This document shows positions 48,953 to 58,532 of a DNA stretch of 64,000 nucleotides, piece after piece (within the stretch, counting starts at the first letter, position 1; every line of letters starts with the position of its first letter). The notes beneath the pieces were generated by a model. It made no database searches. It worked only from the letters and a program-made list of their open reading frames with translations, and was not told the DNA's origin. The position numbers were made by a program, and so were the translations under genes. The stretch is from N074bin45 sp039587475 (GTDB lineage: Bacteria; Gemmatimonadota; Gemmatimonadetes; Gemmatimonadales; GWC2-71-9), in contig JBDHIK010000005.1 in assembly GCA_039587475.1 (NCBI GenBank), forward strand, positions 1 through 64,000, in the 5' to 3' direction.

Positions 48953-50071
48953 TCAGTGCGGGTAGGGGTCGTCGGTCGAGGTGGCCCACTCCTCGAGCGG
49001 AGTGGTTCGACGCAGCGCGTCGGGAAAGCGCCGGAACCAACTCATGACGAGCATGATCTCATCGACCGAATCGCGCGGCAGCGTCGTGGTCGGAGTGGAG
49101 GGACCCGCCAGCTCGTCGCGAACCACGGCGCTGAAGGCCGTCTCTTCGATCGGGGTGGTGGGGTAGGGGAACATGGCCTTGACCTCGCCACGGCGGATCA
49201 GGTAGGCCCGGTCGTCACCGAACACGCCTGGGTCGCGGTAGACGAAACTGAGGAGATCGATGGCCGCTCGTGCCCGTGATACGGCCGCGAGCAACCATTC
49301 GAGGTGCTCGAATTTCTCACGCCAACGGGCGGCCTGCTCGAAGGTCTGTGACTGGGACGCTGCCGTCATGGCGTCGATCACCCGGTCCAGTGGCTCGATG
49401 GTCCGTCCTTCCAGGAACGCGCACGCCGTGTCGACCCGTTGGCGGTAGCTCTCCTGTGTGACCAGGCCGGCGCAGGGTCCGGTGCAGAATCCCAACTCGT
49501 GTCGGAGACACGCGGCCTGGCGCGACGGCGCGAACAGGTCCCCCTGATCGGCGAACACAACCGGCATGGTGGCGGCGCAATCCCTCAGTCCCAGCACGTC
49601 ATTGAGGGTCTTGAGCGCCTCTGCCACCCGGCTCGGGCTTTCGAACGGTCCGAATCCGGCGGCGTCTTTCTCGCTGATGGCTCCACCGTGGTATACCTTG
49701 GGTGCGGGCCCATCGAGGATCTTGACGAAGGTGGCGCGTCGGCGGCGCTTCAGATGCACGTTGAACACCGGACGGAAGCGCCGGATGTCCCGGAGTTCAT
49801 TCAGGTAGGCCGCGAACTCGCTGTGTACGTATTGCCACTCGATGTCCTTGGTGGCGTGCAGGATGCGCGCGGCCTTGTCTTCGGGATACGGCGCCCGGAA
49901 GTAGGTCAACAGCCGGGCCCGGAGCTTCTTGGCCTTCCCGACGTAGATGACCCGGCCGGAGGGGTCCATCATCCGGTACACCCCGGGCCGATTCTCGGCG
50001 AGACCGCCGACCCGCTGGCGCAGAGCATCCAGGTTGCCGACCGGGAGCGCCAGGGCCATGGCGCGGCTCAT
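48953..50071 (-). CDS. UvrC-like GIY-YIG protein lacking the C-terminal nuclease
   Basis: The 372-residue protein has a GIY-YIG domain (GVYRMMDPSGRVIYVGKAKKLRARL, with Tyr and Arg in place), then a region with EFAAYLNELRDIRRFRPVFN, four cysteines (DCAATM, ACLRHELGFCTGPC) and a UVR-like motif (FEQAARWREKFEHLEWLL). Full UvrC is about 600 residues and ends with an RNase H-like nuclease and HhH motifs; both are absent, with no frameshift seen. It resembles short UvrC homologues such as Cho. It follows mutM by eight bases, so it is probably a repair gene. Confidence 0.8.
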   Translation of the reverse strand: MSRAMALALPVGNLDALRQRVGGLAENRPGVYRMMDPSGRVIYVGKAKKLRARLLTYFRAPYPEDKAARILHATKDIEWQYVHSEFAAYLNELRDIRRFRPVFNVHLKRRRRATFVKILDGPAPKVYHGGAISEKDAAGFGPFESPSRVAEALKTLNDVLGLRDCAATMPVVFADQGDLFAPSRQAACLRHELGFCTGPCAGLVTQESYRQRVDTACAFLEGRTIEPLDRVIDAMTAASQSQTFEQAARWREKFEHLEWLLAAVSRARAAIDLLSFVYRDPGVFGDDRAYLIRRGEVKAMFPYPTTPIEETAFSAVVRDELAGPSTPTTTLPRDSVDEIMLVMSWFRRFPDALRRTTPLEEWATSTDDPYPH

Positions 50072-50078
50072 CGGCGGC

Positions 50079-50903
50079 TCATCGTTGGCAGCGGTGACAG
50101 AATACGGTGCTCCGGGCATCGATGGTGTGGGTGCCGGTCAGGTGAGTGCCGCAGCGATGGCAGGGGGCTCCCTCCCGGCCGTACACGAACAACTGCTGCT
50201 GAAAGTTACCCGGTTTGCCGGAGGCCGTCCGGTAATCTCGAATGGTGGTGCCCTCGGCGGCCAGGGCCTGACGCAGGATGTCCTGGATCGCCATCAGGAG
50301 GACATGGTGGTCTTCGTCGGCAACGCGGTTGGCCGGCTTGGAAGGATCGAGCCCGGCAACGAAGAGCGCTTCATTGGCATAGATGTTCCCCACGCCTGCG
50401 ATGAGCCGCTGATCCATGATGGCCTTCTTGATCGGTTGTCGTGTTCGGCGCAGCCGCGCACCGAACGCTTCCGCGCTCAACGAGGGATCGAGTGGTTCCG
50501 GCCCCAGTCGCGACTCGAATGCCACCCATTGGTCCGGTTGCAGCAGGTAGATCCGGCCCAGGCGCCGGACATCCCGATACAGCAGTCGACTGCCATCTTC
50601 GAATGTCAGGGCCAGCACGGTGTAGTCAGCCGTGGATGGAGACTCCCCAGCCTCGACGGTGGAGAAGGACCCGGTCATGCCCGGCTGGATGACCAGCCGG
50701 GCGCCTCCCAGGTCGAAGACGGCGTTCTTGGCCCTTCTGCTCACATCATGAATGGTGGTCCGCCGCAGCGCGCTCAGGAAGGCCGCCCGGGATCGGTTCT
50801 TCAACACATGGTCGTGCGACAGACGGGTCCGTCGGATGGTGGATCCCACGATGGTCGGATGCAGCGCCCGCACCATGGTGTCGACTTCGGGGAGTTCAGG
50901 CAT
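50079..50903 (-). CDS. mutM: Formamidopyrimidine-DNA glycosylase
   Basis: MutM removes oxidised purines such as 8-oxoguanine. The 274-residue protein has the catalytic N terminus PELPEVDTMVRAL (Pro2, Glu3), the basic RRAKNAVFDL with the active Lys, GVGNIYANEALF, and a zinc finger CHRCGTHLTGTHTIDARSTVFCHRC. It is upstream of the UvrC-like gene on the same strand. The 63-base gap to the purD stop holds no gene. Confidence 0.97.
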   Translation of the reverse strand: MPELPEVDTMVRALHPTIVGSTIRRTRLSHDHVLKNRSRAAFLSALRRTTIHDVSRRAKNAVFDLGGARLVIQPGMTGSFSTVEAGESPSTADYTVLALTFEDGSRLLYRDVRRLGRIYLLQPDQWVAFESRLGPEPLDPSLSAEAFGARLRRTRQPIKKAIMDQRLIAGVGNIYANEALFVAGLDPSKPANRVADEDHHVLLMAIQDILRQALAAEGTTIRDYRTASGKPGNFQQQLFVYGREGAPCHRCGTHLTGTHTIDARSTVFCHRCQR

Positions 50904-50966
50904 GGAGCATAGGACTGGGGGGGAGGAGCCGAGAGCTGCTCCAGGTGCTGCTCGAGTCCACCGGAC

Positions 50967-52280
50967 TCATCGTGAGGACGGCACCCCTCCCTGTTCCCGG
51001 CTCTCCGCTTCTCGCCGTTGCGCCTCCCGCCATCCGATATCACGGCGGAAGACCTTGCCTTCGAACTGGATCCGCTCGGCCGCTGCTCTGCTCTGACGCC
51101 GGGCTTCGGTGAATGTGCCCGCCACGGCCGTGACGTTGAGGACCCGGCCCCCGCTGACTCGAAGAACATTGTCTGCATCCCGGGTGGTGCCGGCATGGAA
51201 CACGGTGACACCATCGGGGAGATCTTCCGGGATGGTGATGGCGGCGCCTTTCTCCGGGCGGTCCGGATACCCCGCTGCGGCCAGGACGGTCGTCACCGAA
51301 GCCCCGTCCTGCGTCGGCAGTTCGGTGGGTGGGCCGCCGGTCGCGACACTGGTCAGGCAGGCGGTGAGTCCTCGCTGGACCAGGGGGAGGACCACCTGCG
51401 CTTCAGGGTCGCCCAGGCGGCAGTTGAATTCCACCACGGACGGCGAGCCCTGCTCATCAATCATCAGGCCGGCATACAGCACGCCCCGGTACGGGCTTCC
51501 CGACTCGGCGATCGCGGCCAGGGCGGGCCTCAGGATCTTGTGCTCGATATGCAGCATCAGGCTCTCGGTCATGAACGATACCGGACCGTAGGCGCCCATC
51601 CCCCCGGTGTTGGGCCCGGTGTCCCCCTCGCCGAGGCGCTTGTGGTCCTGAGACACCGGGAGGATCTCGATGCGTTCGCCGTCGGTCAGGGCGAGGACGG
51701 AACACTCCTCGCCCGAGAGGAACGCTTCGACGACCACCTGACGGCCCGCGTCGCCGAATCGATGATCGATCATCATGGCCGTAATCGCCGCGGCGGCCTC
51801 GGCCCGGGTAGGGCAGACGATGGCGCCCTTGCCACCCGCCAGCCCGGAGGCTTTGACGACCAGCGGTTCGTCATGATGAGCGATGTAGGCCAGGGCGGTG
51901 TCCGGGTCGTCGAAGGTGCGAGAGGCGGCGGTGGGGATGCCGGCCCGCTCCATGACTTCTTTGGCGTACGCCTTGGAGGCCTCGATGCGAGCCCCGGCGG
52001 CGAGCGGCCCGAACGCCGGGAGTCCAGCCGCCGCCAGCCGGTCGACCAGCCCTGCCGCCAGAGGCGCCTCCGGACCCACGACCGTGAGGTCGAAGGCGCG
52101 GTGGGATGCGATCTCCACCAGAGCGTCCACATTCCCAGCGTCCACCGGGATGTTCTCTGCGATCCCGGCAGTCCCGGGATTCCCCGGGGCACAGTAGATC
52201 TCGACCGCCGGGTCTTCTCGCCGAAGGGCCCAGGTCAGGGCATGCTCCCGGCCGCCGCCGCCGACGACCAGAATACTCAC
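50967..52280 (-). CDS. purD: Phosphoribosylamine-glycine ligase
   Basis: PurD joins glycine to phosphoribosylamine in purine synthesis. The 437-residue ATP-grasp enzyme starts ILVVGGGGREHALTWAL, has APGNPGTAGIA, VVGPEAPLAAGLVD, KAYAKEVMERAGIPTA, VVKASGLAGGKG, PNTGGMGAYGP and the metal-binding EFNCRLGDPEAQVVLPLV. The ATG overlaps the stop of the upstream protease (ATGA). Other pur genes are not in the window. Confidence 0.97.
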   Translation of the reverse strand: MSILVVGGGGREHALTWALRREDPAVEIYCAPGNPGTAGIAENIPVDAGNVDALVEIASHRAFDLTVVGPEAPLAAGLVDRLAAAGLPAFGPLAAGARIEASKAYAKEVMERAGIPTAASRTFDDPDTALAYIAHHDEPLVVKASGLAGGKGAIVCPTRAEAAAAITAMMIDHRFGDAGRQVVVEAFLSGEECSVLALTDGERIEILPVSQDHKRLGEGDTGPNTGGMGAYGPVSFMTESLMLHIEHKILRPALAAIAESGSPYRGVLYAGLMIDEQGSPSVVEFNCRLGDPEAQVVLPLVQRGLTACLTSVATGGPPTELPTQDGASVTTVLAAAGYPDRPEKGAAITIPEDLPDGVTVFHAGTTRDADNVLRVSGGRVLNVTAVAGTFTEARRQSRAAAERIQFEGKVFRRDIGWREAQRREAESREQGGVPSSR

Positions 52281-53293
52281 GATGCCTGGCCCTTCTTGAA
52301 GGCGTCGCCCATCTTCTCGGCCGCCTTCTTGGCGGCGTCGACGACCTGCGACACGGTGTCCTTGGCTTCCTGGGCATAGAAGCCTCCCGCCGCGGCCATG
52401 TCGTCCTTGAGCGGCCGCTCGTGGGCCTCCTTGCCGCGCCGGGTATACTCGCCCCGCAAGATGCGTTCGTAGTCACCCGCGGCGACCCACCGCTGCAACT
52501 CGGCAGCACGCACGGTGTGCAATGGATGGGTCAGACCAAGGGTGTTCACGATCTTGTAGATGATGTCGAAGCCTTCGTTGGTGCTGAGGTACTCGTTGGC
52601 CTGGGCCATGAAGTCGTCGACATCGAGTTCGTGCGCCAGCGCACCCTCGCGCATGCCGCCGGCCATCTTCATCAGGAGTCGCTGGGACGCGGAGACGTCC
52701 TGGCTCCCGAGCAGTCCTGCACGGTCGGCGGACAGCTCGGCCTTGCGAGACCACTCGAGAATGGCCAGCCGGATCGGCAGCAGCGCGATCCCCGCCAGCA
52801 CCGGGAGGGCCGCGAAGCTGATCGACAGCAGAATCGCCGCGATCGTTCGGTAGAACGCGTGGCCGCTTACCACGTGTCCCATCTCGTGCGCCAGCAGGAC
52901 CCGCAGCTCATCCTCGTCCAGCAGCTCGAGCGCGGCGGTGTGAACCACCACGAAGGGGTCATCGACGCCGTAGGCCCCGGCGTTGAACAGCGGTGTCTGG
53001 GTGACGTAGAGCTCCGGCACGGTCGGCCAATTGAACGTGGCCGCCACCTCCACATGCAGGGCATGCAGGGTCGGGAATTGGGTCGTCCCGGTGCGGATGG
53101 CGTTGCCCTGGAACAGGAGCCGAATCCCTCGCTCGCCCCCCAACATGGCGACGAGCTTGCGAACGACCTGGTCGAAGCCCGGAATGGCGCGCAGCGCCTG
53201 CAGCGCGGCCCGGTCGGCTGGGTGCTCCCAGGAGACCGCGTCGATGTCTGGAAAAGAGACGCGCTCGCGAGGTGCAGGGGGACTTGCGGTCAT
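52277..53293 (-). CDS. M48 family metalloprotease
   Basis: The 338-residue protein has the zinc site HEMGHVVSGH (in LLAHEMGHVVSGHAF) and the third ligand in ELSADRAGLLG. One or two membrane helices lie in the middle (ILLSISFAALPVLAGIALLP). The tail is a charged amphipathic helix (VSQVVDAAKKAAEKMGDAF). It is a different type from htpX at 27324. ATG 53293 is chosen; a TTG two codons earlier is possible. It is coupled to purD by ATGA. The 152-base gap upstream holds a short G+C hairpin at 53374-53389. Confidence 0.85.
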   Translation of the reverse strand: MTASPPAPRERVSFPDIDAVSWEHPADRAALQALRAIPGFDQVVRKLVAMLGGERGIRLLFQGNAIRTGTTQFPTLHALHVEVAATFNWPTVPELYVTQTPLFNAGAYGVDDPFVVVHTAALELLDEDELRVLLAHEMGHVVSGHAFYRTIAAILLSISFAALPVLAGIALLPIRLAILEWSRKAELSADRAGLLGSQDVSASQRLLMKMAGGMREGALAHELDVDDFMAQANEYLSTNEGFDIIYKIVNTLGLTHPLHTVRAAELQRWVAAGDYERILRGEYTRRGKEAHERPLKDDMAAAGGFYAQEAKDTVSQVVDAAKKAAEKMGDAFKKGQAS

Positions 53294-53445
53294 GACCAAC
53301 TCACGGAAAGGGGATGCAGGCCAGTACGTCGGGGTCGCGGCGGGGTTTCAGAATGAGACTCGACGGAAGTCCGCCGGACGCGGGTCCGGATGCCGTTCTC
53401 GGAGGCTCGGTCAGGTGCCAAGCCGCCGGTCCCACCGATGCGTTG

Positions 53446-54615
53446 CTACGCCGCCGCGAGGGCCTGCTCGATATCTGCCAACAGGTCTTCCAGATCCTCG
53501 ATGCCGCAACTCAAACGAACGAGGCTGTCGGTCAGCCCCATATCTTCGCGCATGGCCGGCGGTACCGAGGCGTGGGTCATGGAAGCTGGATGGTTGACCA
53601 GACTCTCGACCCCTCCCAGGGACTCGGCCAGCTGGAAGATCCGGGTGCCTTCGACGAAACGGCGCGTGCGGTCGTTGTCCTGTAGATCGAAGGAAATCAT
53701 GCCGCCGAATCCGCTCATCTGTCTGCGGGCCAGATCGTGCTGCGGGTGTGACTCGAGGCCGGGGTAATAGACGATCGGGACATCGTCGCGCTGGGCCAGC
53801 CACTCGGCGATGGCCCGGCCATTGTGGTCGTGCTGCCGCATCCGGAGTGGCAGGGTCTTCGCGCCGCGGAGCGCCAACCAGCAATCCATCGGCCCGGGCA
53901 CCGCCCCACCGGCCATCTGGATGAACGACAATCGCTCCGCCAGGTCGTCACGGTCGCACACCAGGATGCCGCCCAGCATGTCACTATGACCGTTGAGATA
54001 CTTGGTCGTGCTATGAAGCACGATGTCCGTGCCCAGACGTATCGGCTGCTGAAAGATCGGTGTGGCAAACGTGTTGTCGACGACCAGGAGCAGGCCGTGG
54101 GCCTTGGTAAGGTCGGCGACGGCCGCAAGGTCTGCCAGGCGCATCATCGGGTTGGTGGGAGTCTCGAGGAACACCATCTGGGTCTCTGGCCTTAGGGCCG
54201 CCTCGATGGCCCCGATGTCCCGCGTGTCGACGAAGGAGAACTCAAGCCCCACCGGGGCGTAGAATTCCCGCATCATGCGACCGCTCCCGCCATAGAGATT
54301 GGTCTCGGAGATCACGTGGTCGCCGGCTTTGAACAGTTTGAGGACGGCATCGAGCGCCGCCAGGCCCGAACTGTAGGCCATCCCGTGCGTGGCTCCCTCC
54401 AGCGAAGCCACGTTCCTCTCGTAGGCCTCCCGCGTGGGGTTGGCCGTCCGGGCGTAGTCGTAGCCCTTGTGCCGCCCCAGGCCCTCCATGACGTAGGTGG
54501 AGGTCTGGTAGATGGGGGGCATGACGGCGCCCGCCTTGGGGTCGGGTTCCTGGCCGGCGTGGACCGCACGGGTTGCGATTCCGTGCCCGTGATCGTCTGG
54601 GAGAACTCTGGTCAT
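53446..54615 (-). CDS. Cys/Met metabolism PLP enzyme (cystathionine gamma-synthase/lyase type)
   Basis: The 389-residue enzyme has ATRAVHAGQEPDPKAGAVMPPIYQTSTY, YDYARTANPTREAYERNVASLEGATHGMAYSSGL, the catalytic Lys in LHSTTKYLNGHSDMLGG, and VESLVNHPASMTHASVPP. It belongs to the transsulfuration family (MetB, MetC, CGL, MetZ). The pattern leans toward cystathionine gamma-lyase or gamma-synthase; substrate choice is not settled by sequence. It is monocistronic, with a 146-base gap to the protease gene downstream. Confidence 0.9.
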   Translation of the reverse strand: MTRVLPDDHGHGIATRAVHAGQEPDPKAGAVMPPIYQTSTYVMEGLGRHKGYDYARTANPTREAYERNVASLEGATHGMAYSSGLAALDAVLKLFKAGDHVISETNLYGGSGRMMREFYAPVGLEFSFVDTRDIGAIEAALRPETQMVFLETPTNPMMRLADLAAVADLTKAHGLLLVVDNTFATPIFQQPIRLGTDIVLHSTTKYLNGHSDMLGGILVCDRDDLAERLSFIQMAGGAVPGPMDCWLALRGAKTLPLRMRQHDHNGRAIAEWLAQRDDVPIVYYPGLESHPQHDLARRQMSGFGGMISFDLQDNDRTRRFVEGTRIFQLAESLGGVESLVNHPASMTHASVPPAMREDMGLTDSLVRLSCGIEDLEDLLADIEQALAAA

Positions 54616-54753
54616 GGCTATCCGGATAAGTTGCTGGGAACCTAATGTGTCGCAAGAGCTTGCGGCAAGACGACGGTTGAAGATGCGGCCCGGCTCCGGT
54701 TACGTTTGACCAACATACCCCTGTTCACCTCACCCGTGCCCTCCCGAGTCAGC

Positions 54754-56124
54754 ATGTCAGAGAACTTGATCGTCAGCGTTTCCGGAATGCGGGGCATCGT
54801 CGGCCCGGACCTGACCCCGGAACTGGTCGTCCGCCACGCTGCCGCGCTGGGCGCCTGGGCCGGTGAACGATCCTCCGGTCAGGCCACGGTGGTTCTGGGA
54901 CGTGACGCACGAACCAGCGGTGCCATGTTTGCGAAAGCCGCAGAGGCCGGGTTGATGTCGGTCGGGTGCGATGTCATCGACTTGGGCATCGTGCCGACGC
55001 CCACGGTGCAACTGGCCGTGGAACATCACGGAGCGGATGCCGGTCTCATCCTGACGGCCAGTCACAACCCTATCGAGTGGAACGCCCTCAAGCTGGTCGG
55101 TCCCGACGGCATCTTTCTCGACGCCGAATCGGGAGCCACGGTTCGCACCCTGGCCGAGACGGGGCCTCCAAGGACGGACTGGTCGGGCCTGGGCAGCGTG
55201 CGGCCCGATACCGACGCGGTCTCGCGGCACATTAACCTGGTCCTCGAACTCTCCGCCGTGGACGTCGATGCCATCCGGGCTCGCGGCTTTCACGTGGCCC
55301 TCGACTGTGTCCGGGGCGCGGGCGGCACCATCATGCCGGATCTGCTGGAGCGCCTGGGCTGTCGCGTGACGGGCATCAACCTGGAAACAGATGGGCGCTT
55401 CCCCCGTGCCCCGGAGCCCATCCCCGAGCACCTCGGCCAACTCGGAGCGCTGGTGGTCGAGAGCAAGGCCGACATCGGGGTCGCGGTCGATCCCGACGTA
55501 GATCGGCTGGCCCTGGTCGATGAGACCGGCCACCCCATTGGAGAGGACTACACGCTGGCATTCGCGGTCCGAGCGGTTCTGGGTGCTGGCGGCGCCGGGC
55601 CGGTACCCACGGTCGTGGCCAACCTGTCGACCAGCCTGGTGGTCGAAGACGCCGCCCGGGCCGGTGGGGCCGCCTTCATCCGGGCGCCGGTGGGGGAGGC
55701 CAACGTGGCGCAGGCCATCAAGGCCAACGAGGCCCTGATTGGGGGGGAGGGCAATGGCGGCGTGATGTTCCCCGCAGCCCATATCGGCCGCGATGCCCCG
55801 GTCGGTCTGGCCCTGATCTTGCATTTCCTTGCGACGACGGGACTTACGATTTCCGAGCTCGTGGGGCAGGCGCCCCGCTATCGCATTGTCAAGAACAAAC
55901 TTCCCCGAGGGGCCGACCTCGAGGCCGCGTACCGGGAAGTAGGAAGCCGTTTTGCGGACGCAACGGTCGACCGGCGAGACGGGGTGCGCTGGTCGTGGGA
56001 CGACCGCTGGGTCCATCTGCGCCCCTCCGGCACCGAGCCGGTGGTACGCATCATCGCCGAGGCCCCGACCGAGGAAGAGGCACGAGCACTGGTTGGGGTC
56101 TGTCGGGACGTCATGGACGCTTAG
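54754..56124 (+). CDS. glmM: Phosphoglucosamine mutase-type phosphohexomutase
   Basis: The 456-residue enzyme has the phosphorylated Ser103 in LTASHNPIEWNALK, metal-binding DPDVDRLALVDE, sugar-binding GGEGNGGVM and phosphate-binding RPSGTEPVVRI. Location next to glmS supports phosphoglucosamine mutase (glucosamine-6-P to glucosamine-1-P) for peptidoglycan; a broader phosphomannomutase activity is possible. ATG 54754 is chosen; a TTG at 54706 would add a poorly conserved leader. glmS follows 15 bases later. Confidence 0.88.
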   Translation: MSENLIVSVSGMRGIVGPDLTPELVVRHAAALGAWAGERSSGQATVVLGRDARTSGAMFAKAAEAGLMSVGCDVIDLGIVPTPTVQLAVEHHGADAGLILTASHNPIEWNALKLVGPDGIFLDAESGATVRTLAETGPPRTDWSGLGSVRPDTDAVSRHINLVLELSAVDVDAIRARGFHVALDCVRGAGGTIMPDLLERLGCRVTGINLETDGRFPRAPEPIPEHLGQLGALVVESKADIGVAVDPDVDRLALVDETGHPIGEDYTLAFAVRAVLGAGGAGPVPTVVANLSTSLVVEDAARAGGAAFIRAPVGEANVAQAIKANEALIGGEGNGGVMFPAAHIGRDAPVGLALILHFLATTGLTISELVGQAPRYRIVKNKLPRGADLEAAYREVGSRFADATVDRRDGVRWSWDDRWVHLRPSGTEPVVRIIAEAPTEEEARALVGVCRDVMDA

Positions 56125-56139
56125 GGAAACGGAATCCGG

Positions 56140-57963
56140 ATGTGTGGCATCGTCGGGTACCTTGGTCCGCGACCGGCCGCTGACTTGATCCTGAGGGGTC
56201 TGCGGCGGTTGGAGTATCGTGGATACGATTCGGCCGGGTTGGCGATTCTCAATGGTGATCTGGTCATCACCAAAGCCGCCGGAAAACTCCAGAGCCTGGA
56301 GAAGGCTCTGGGCGACCAACTCCCTGCAGGAAACGTCGGCGTAGGCCACACCCGGTGGGCGACCCACGGGGCTCCCACCACGCCCAACGCCCATCCCCAC
56401 ACCGATCAGTCGGGCCGCATCGCCGTCATCCACAACGGTATCATCGAAAACGCCCTGACCATCCGCACCGCGCTCGAGCAGGTCGGACACACCTTCACGT
56501 CCGAAACGGATACCGAGGTCCTGGCGCACCTCATCGGGCACCTCTACGAAGGCGATCTCGAGAACGCCGTCGCGTCCGCGCTGCGGGAGGTCGACGGGGC
56601 CTACGGCATCGCGGTCATTTCCGCGGACGAACCCGATTGCCTGGTGGCTGCCCGCAAAGGCTCGCCGCTCATCGTGGGGGTTGGGGAAGGTGAGTGGTTC
56701 GTCGCGTCCGACGCCTCAGCCCTGCTCGAGCACACCCGTTCCGTGGTCTACCTCGACGACGGCGAAATGGTGGTCCTGTCCCGCGATGGCTACCGGGTGC
56801 GTGACCTCGAGGTCACTGAAATCACCAAGGCCGTCGATCTGATCGAGTGGGATCTGTCGACCATCGAACGCGGCGGCTTCGAGCATTTCATGCTCAAGGA
56901 GATCTTCGAGCAACCGCAGAGCCTGCGAAACACGCTCGGCGGCCATCTGCTCGAGGACGAGGGCACGGCGCGGTTGGAAGGCCTCAACCTCACCAACGAC
57001 GAACTGAAGGACATCGAGCGGATCATCCTGACGGCCTGTGGCACGTCCTGGCATGCCGGATTGATCGGCGAATACATGATCGAAGAGCTGGCCCGCGTCC
57101 CGGTCGATGTGGAGTACGCATCCGAGTTCCGCTACCGAAACCCGGTGGTCGACAACCGGACGCTGGTCATCGGCATCTCCCAGTCCGGGGAGACGGCCGA
57201 CACGCTCGCAGCCTTGCGCGAGGCGAAGAACCGCGGCGCCCGGACCATCGGCCTGGTCAACGTGGTCGGTTCGACCATCGCCCGGGAAGTGGATGGTGGG
57301 ACCTACCTGCACGCCGGGCCCGAGGTCGGAGTGGCCAGTACCAAGGCGTTCACCAGCCAGGTGGCTGCACTGGCGCTCTTTACCCTCCGCCTGTCCCGGC
57401 TCAAGAACCTCAGCATCCTCCAGGGCCGTCAGTTCGTGAAGGCCCTGCAGGCCCTGCCCGGTCAGATCGAGGACATTCTGTCCAGGGCGCCGGAGGTCGA
57501 GGCGCTGGCGACCCACTTCTCCGATACCAGCAATGCCCTGTATCTCGGCCGGGGCGTCAACTTCCCCGTGGCGCTGGAAGGGGCCCTCAAGCTCAAGGAA
57601 ATCTCCTACATCCACGCCGAGGGCTACCCCGCGGCCGAGATGAAACACGGCCCCATTGCTCTCATCGACGAGAACATGCCGGTGGTGTTCATCGCGCCGA
57701 GAGATGCGGTACACAGCAAGATCGTGTCGAATATCGAAGAGGTGAAGGCGCGCGGCGGCAAGGTGTTCTCGCTCATCAACCGTGACGACCATCAAATCGA
57801 ACGGCTGTCGGACGAGACGTTCACCATTCCCGAGACCCTCGATCTGCTCACGCCGATCCTGACCGCGGTGCCGCTGCAGCTGTTGTCGTACTACGTGGCG
57901 GTGAACCGAGGCTGCAACGTGGATCAGCCCCGGAACCTCGCCAAGTCGGTGACGGTCGAATAG
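56140..57963 (+). CDS. glmS: Glutamine-fructose-6-phosphate aminotransferase
   Basis: GlmS makes glucosamine-6-phosphate, the first step to UDP-GlcNAc. The 607-residue protein starts MCGIVGYLG, with Cys2 as the glutaminase nucleophile, then RRLEYRGYDSAGLA, GHTRWATHGAPTTPNAHPH, and two SIS domains (ISQSGETADTLAALREAK, ASTKAFTSQVAAL). It ends with the conserved RNLAKSVTVE. No glmS ribozyme is seen in the 15-base gap after glmM, so control must lie further upstream. A strong terminator follows. Confidence 0.98.
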   Translation: MCGIVGYLGPRPAADLILRGLRRLEYRGYDSAGLAILNGDLVITKAAGKLQSLEKALGDQLPAGNVGVGHTRWATHGAPTTPNAHPHTDQSGRIAVIHNGIIENALTIRTALEQVGHTFTSETDTEVLAHLIGHLYEGDLENAVASALREVDGAYGIAVISADEPDCLVAARKGSPLIVGVGEGEWFVASDASALLEHTRSVVYLDDGEMVVLSRDGYRVRDLEVTEITKAVDLIEWDLSTIERGGFEHFMLKEIFEQPQSLRNTLGGHLLEDEGTARLEGLNLTNDELKDIERIILTACGTSWHAGLIGEYMIEELARVPVDVEYASEFRYRNPVVDNRTLVIGISQSGETADTLAALREAKNRGARTIGLVNVVGSTIAREVDGGTYLHAGPEVGVASTKAFTSQVAALALFTLRLSRLKNLSILQGRQFVKALQALPGQIEDILSRAPEVEALATHFSDTSNALYLGRGVNFPVALEGALKLKEISYIHAEGYPAAEMKHGPIALIDENMPVVFIAPRDAVHSKIVSNIEEVKARGGKVFSLINRDDHQIERLSDETFTIPETLDLLTPILTAVPLQLLSYYVAVNRGCNVDQPRNLAKSVTVE

Positions 57964-57989
57964 CCGCGTTGTGGAGCGCCCAAGGTGCG

Positions 57990-58028
57990 CGCGCCCTTCC
58001 GTTCGACGGAAGGGCGCGTTTCCTTTTT
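57990..58028 (+). terminator. Strong intrinsic terminator after glmS
   Basis: A perfect 13-bp stem (CGCGCCCTTCCGT, 57990-58002, with 58006-58018) and a three-base TCG loop is followed by TTTCCTTTTT. It should end the glmM-glmS transcript. Confidence 0.92.
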
Positions 58029-58082
58029 GGGTGGTCGTCGATTGGCGGCCCCGAGCGGGTCGGGCGAACCCCGGGAGGAAAT

Positions 58083-58532
58083 GTGCGCGTCGTGCTTCAG
58101 CGAGTCAGTTCAGCATCCGTGGCCGTCGACGGTCGTGTCGTCGGCCGGATCGGGACCGGCTACTGCCTCCTGGTCGGCTTCACCGGGACCGACACCCCTG
58201 CGGAATGCGACTGGATGGCCGGCAAGATCATCGGTCTCCGGCTGTTCGCGGACGAGGCCGGCAAGATGAACCGCGACGTGACCGAGGTGGATGGCGAAGT
58301 GTTGGTCGTATCGCAGTTCACACTCTACGGGGACGCCCGCAAGGGACGCCGGCCATCGTTCATTTCCGCGGCCCGGCCCGAGGTCGCGATTCCCCTGTAC
58401 CAGTACCTGCTCGAAGCGTTCAGGACCCGGGGGGTCGCCGCCGCCAGCGGTGAGTTCGGGGCCATGATGGACGTCGAGATCCACAACGACGGCCCCGTCA
58501 CCCTGCTGCTGGAGCGCGACCATGGCGCGTGA
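58083..58532 (+). CDS. dtd: D-aminoacyl-tRNA deacylase
   Basis: Dtd removes D-amino acids (and glycine from tRNA-Ala) that were mischarged on tRNA. The 149-residue enzyme has RVVLQRVSSASVAVDG, the SQFTLYGDARKGRRPSF motif and the C-terminal GPVTLLLE, with the cross-subunit Gly-Pro pair. A GGGAGGAA ribosome site lies just before the GTG at 58083. The end overlaps maf by 11 bases. Confidence 0.95.
   Translation: MRVVLQRVSSASVAVDGRVVGRIGTGYCLLVGFTGTDTPAECDWMAGKIIGLRLFADEAGKMNRDVTEVDGEVLVVSQFTLYGDARKGRRPSFISAARPEVAIPLYQYLLEAFRTRGVAAASGEFGAMMDVEIHNDGPVTLLLERDHGA

Noticed and set aside
53374..53389. Hairpin CCGGAC-GCGG-GTCCGG downstream of the PLP enzyme gene
   Set aside because: There is no T run on either strand, so it was not called a terminator.
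54757..56541. Minus-strand frame of about 594 codons opposite glmM
   Set aside because: The sense strand carries an intact phosphohexomutase with catalytic motifs. High G+C makes long antisense frames common.
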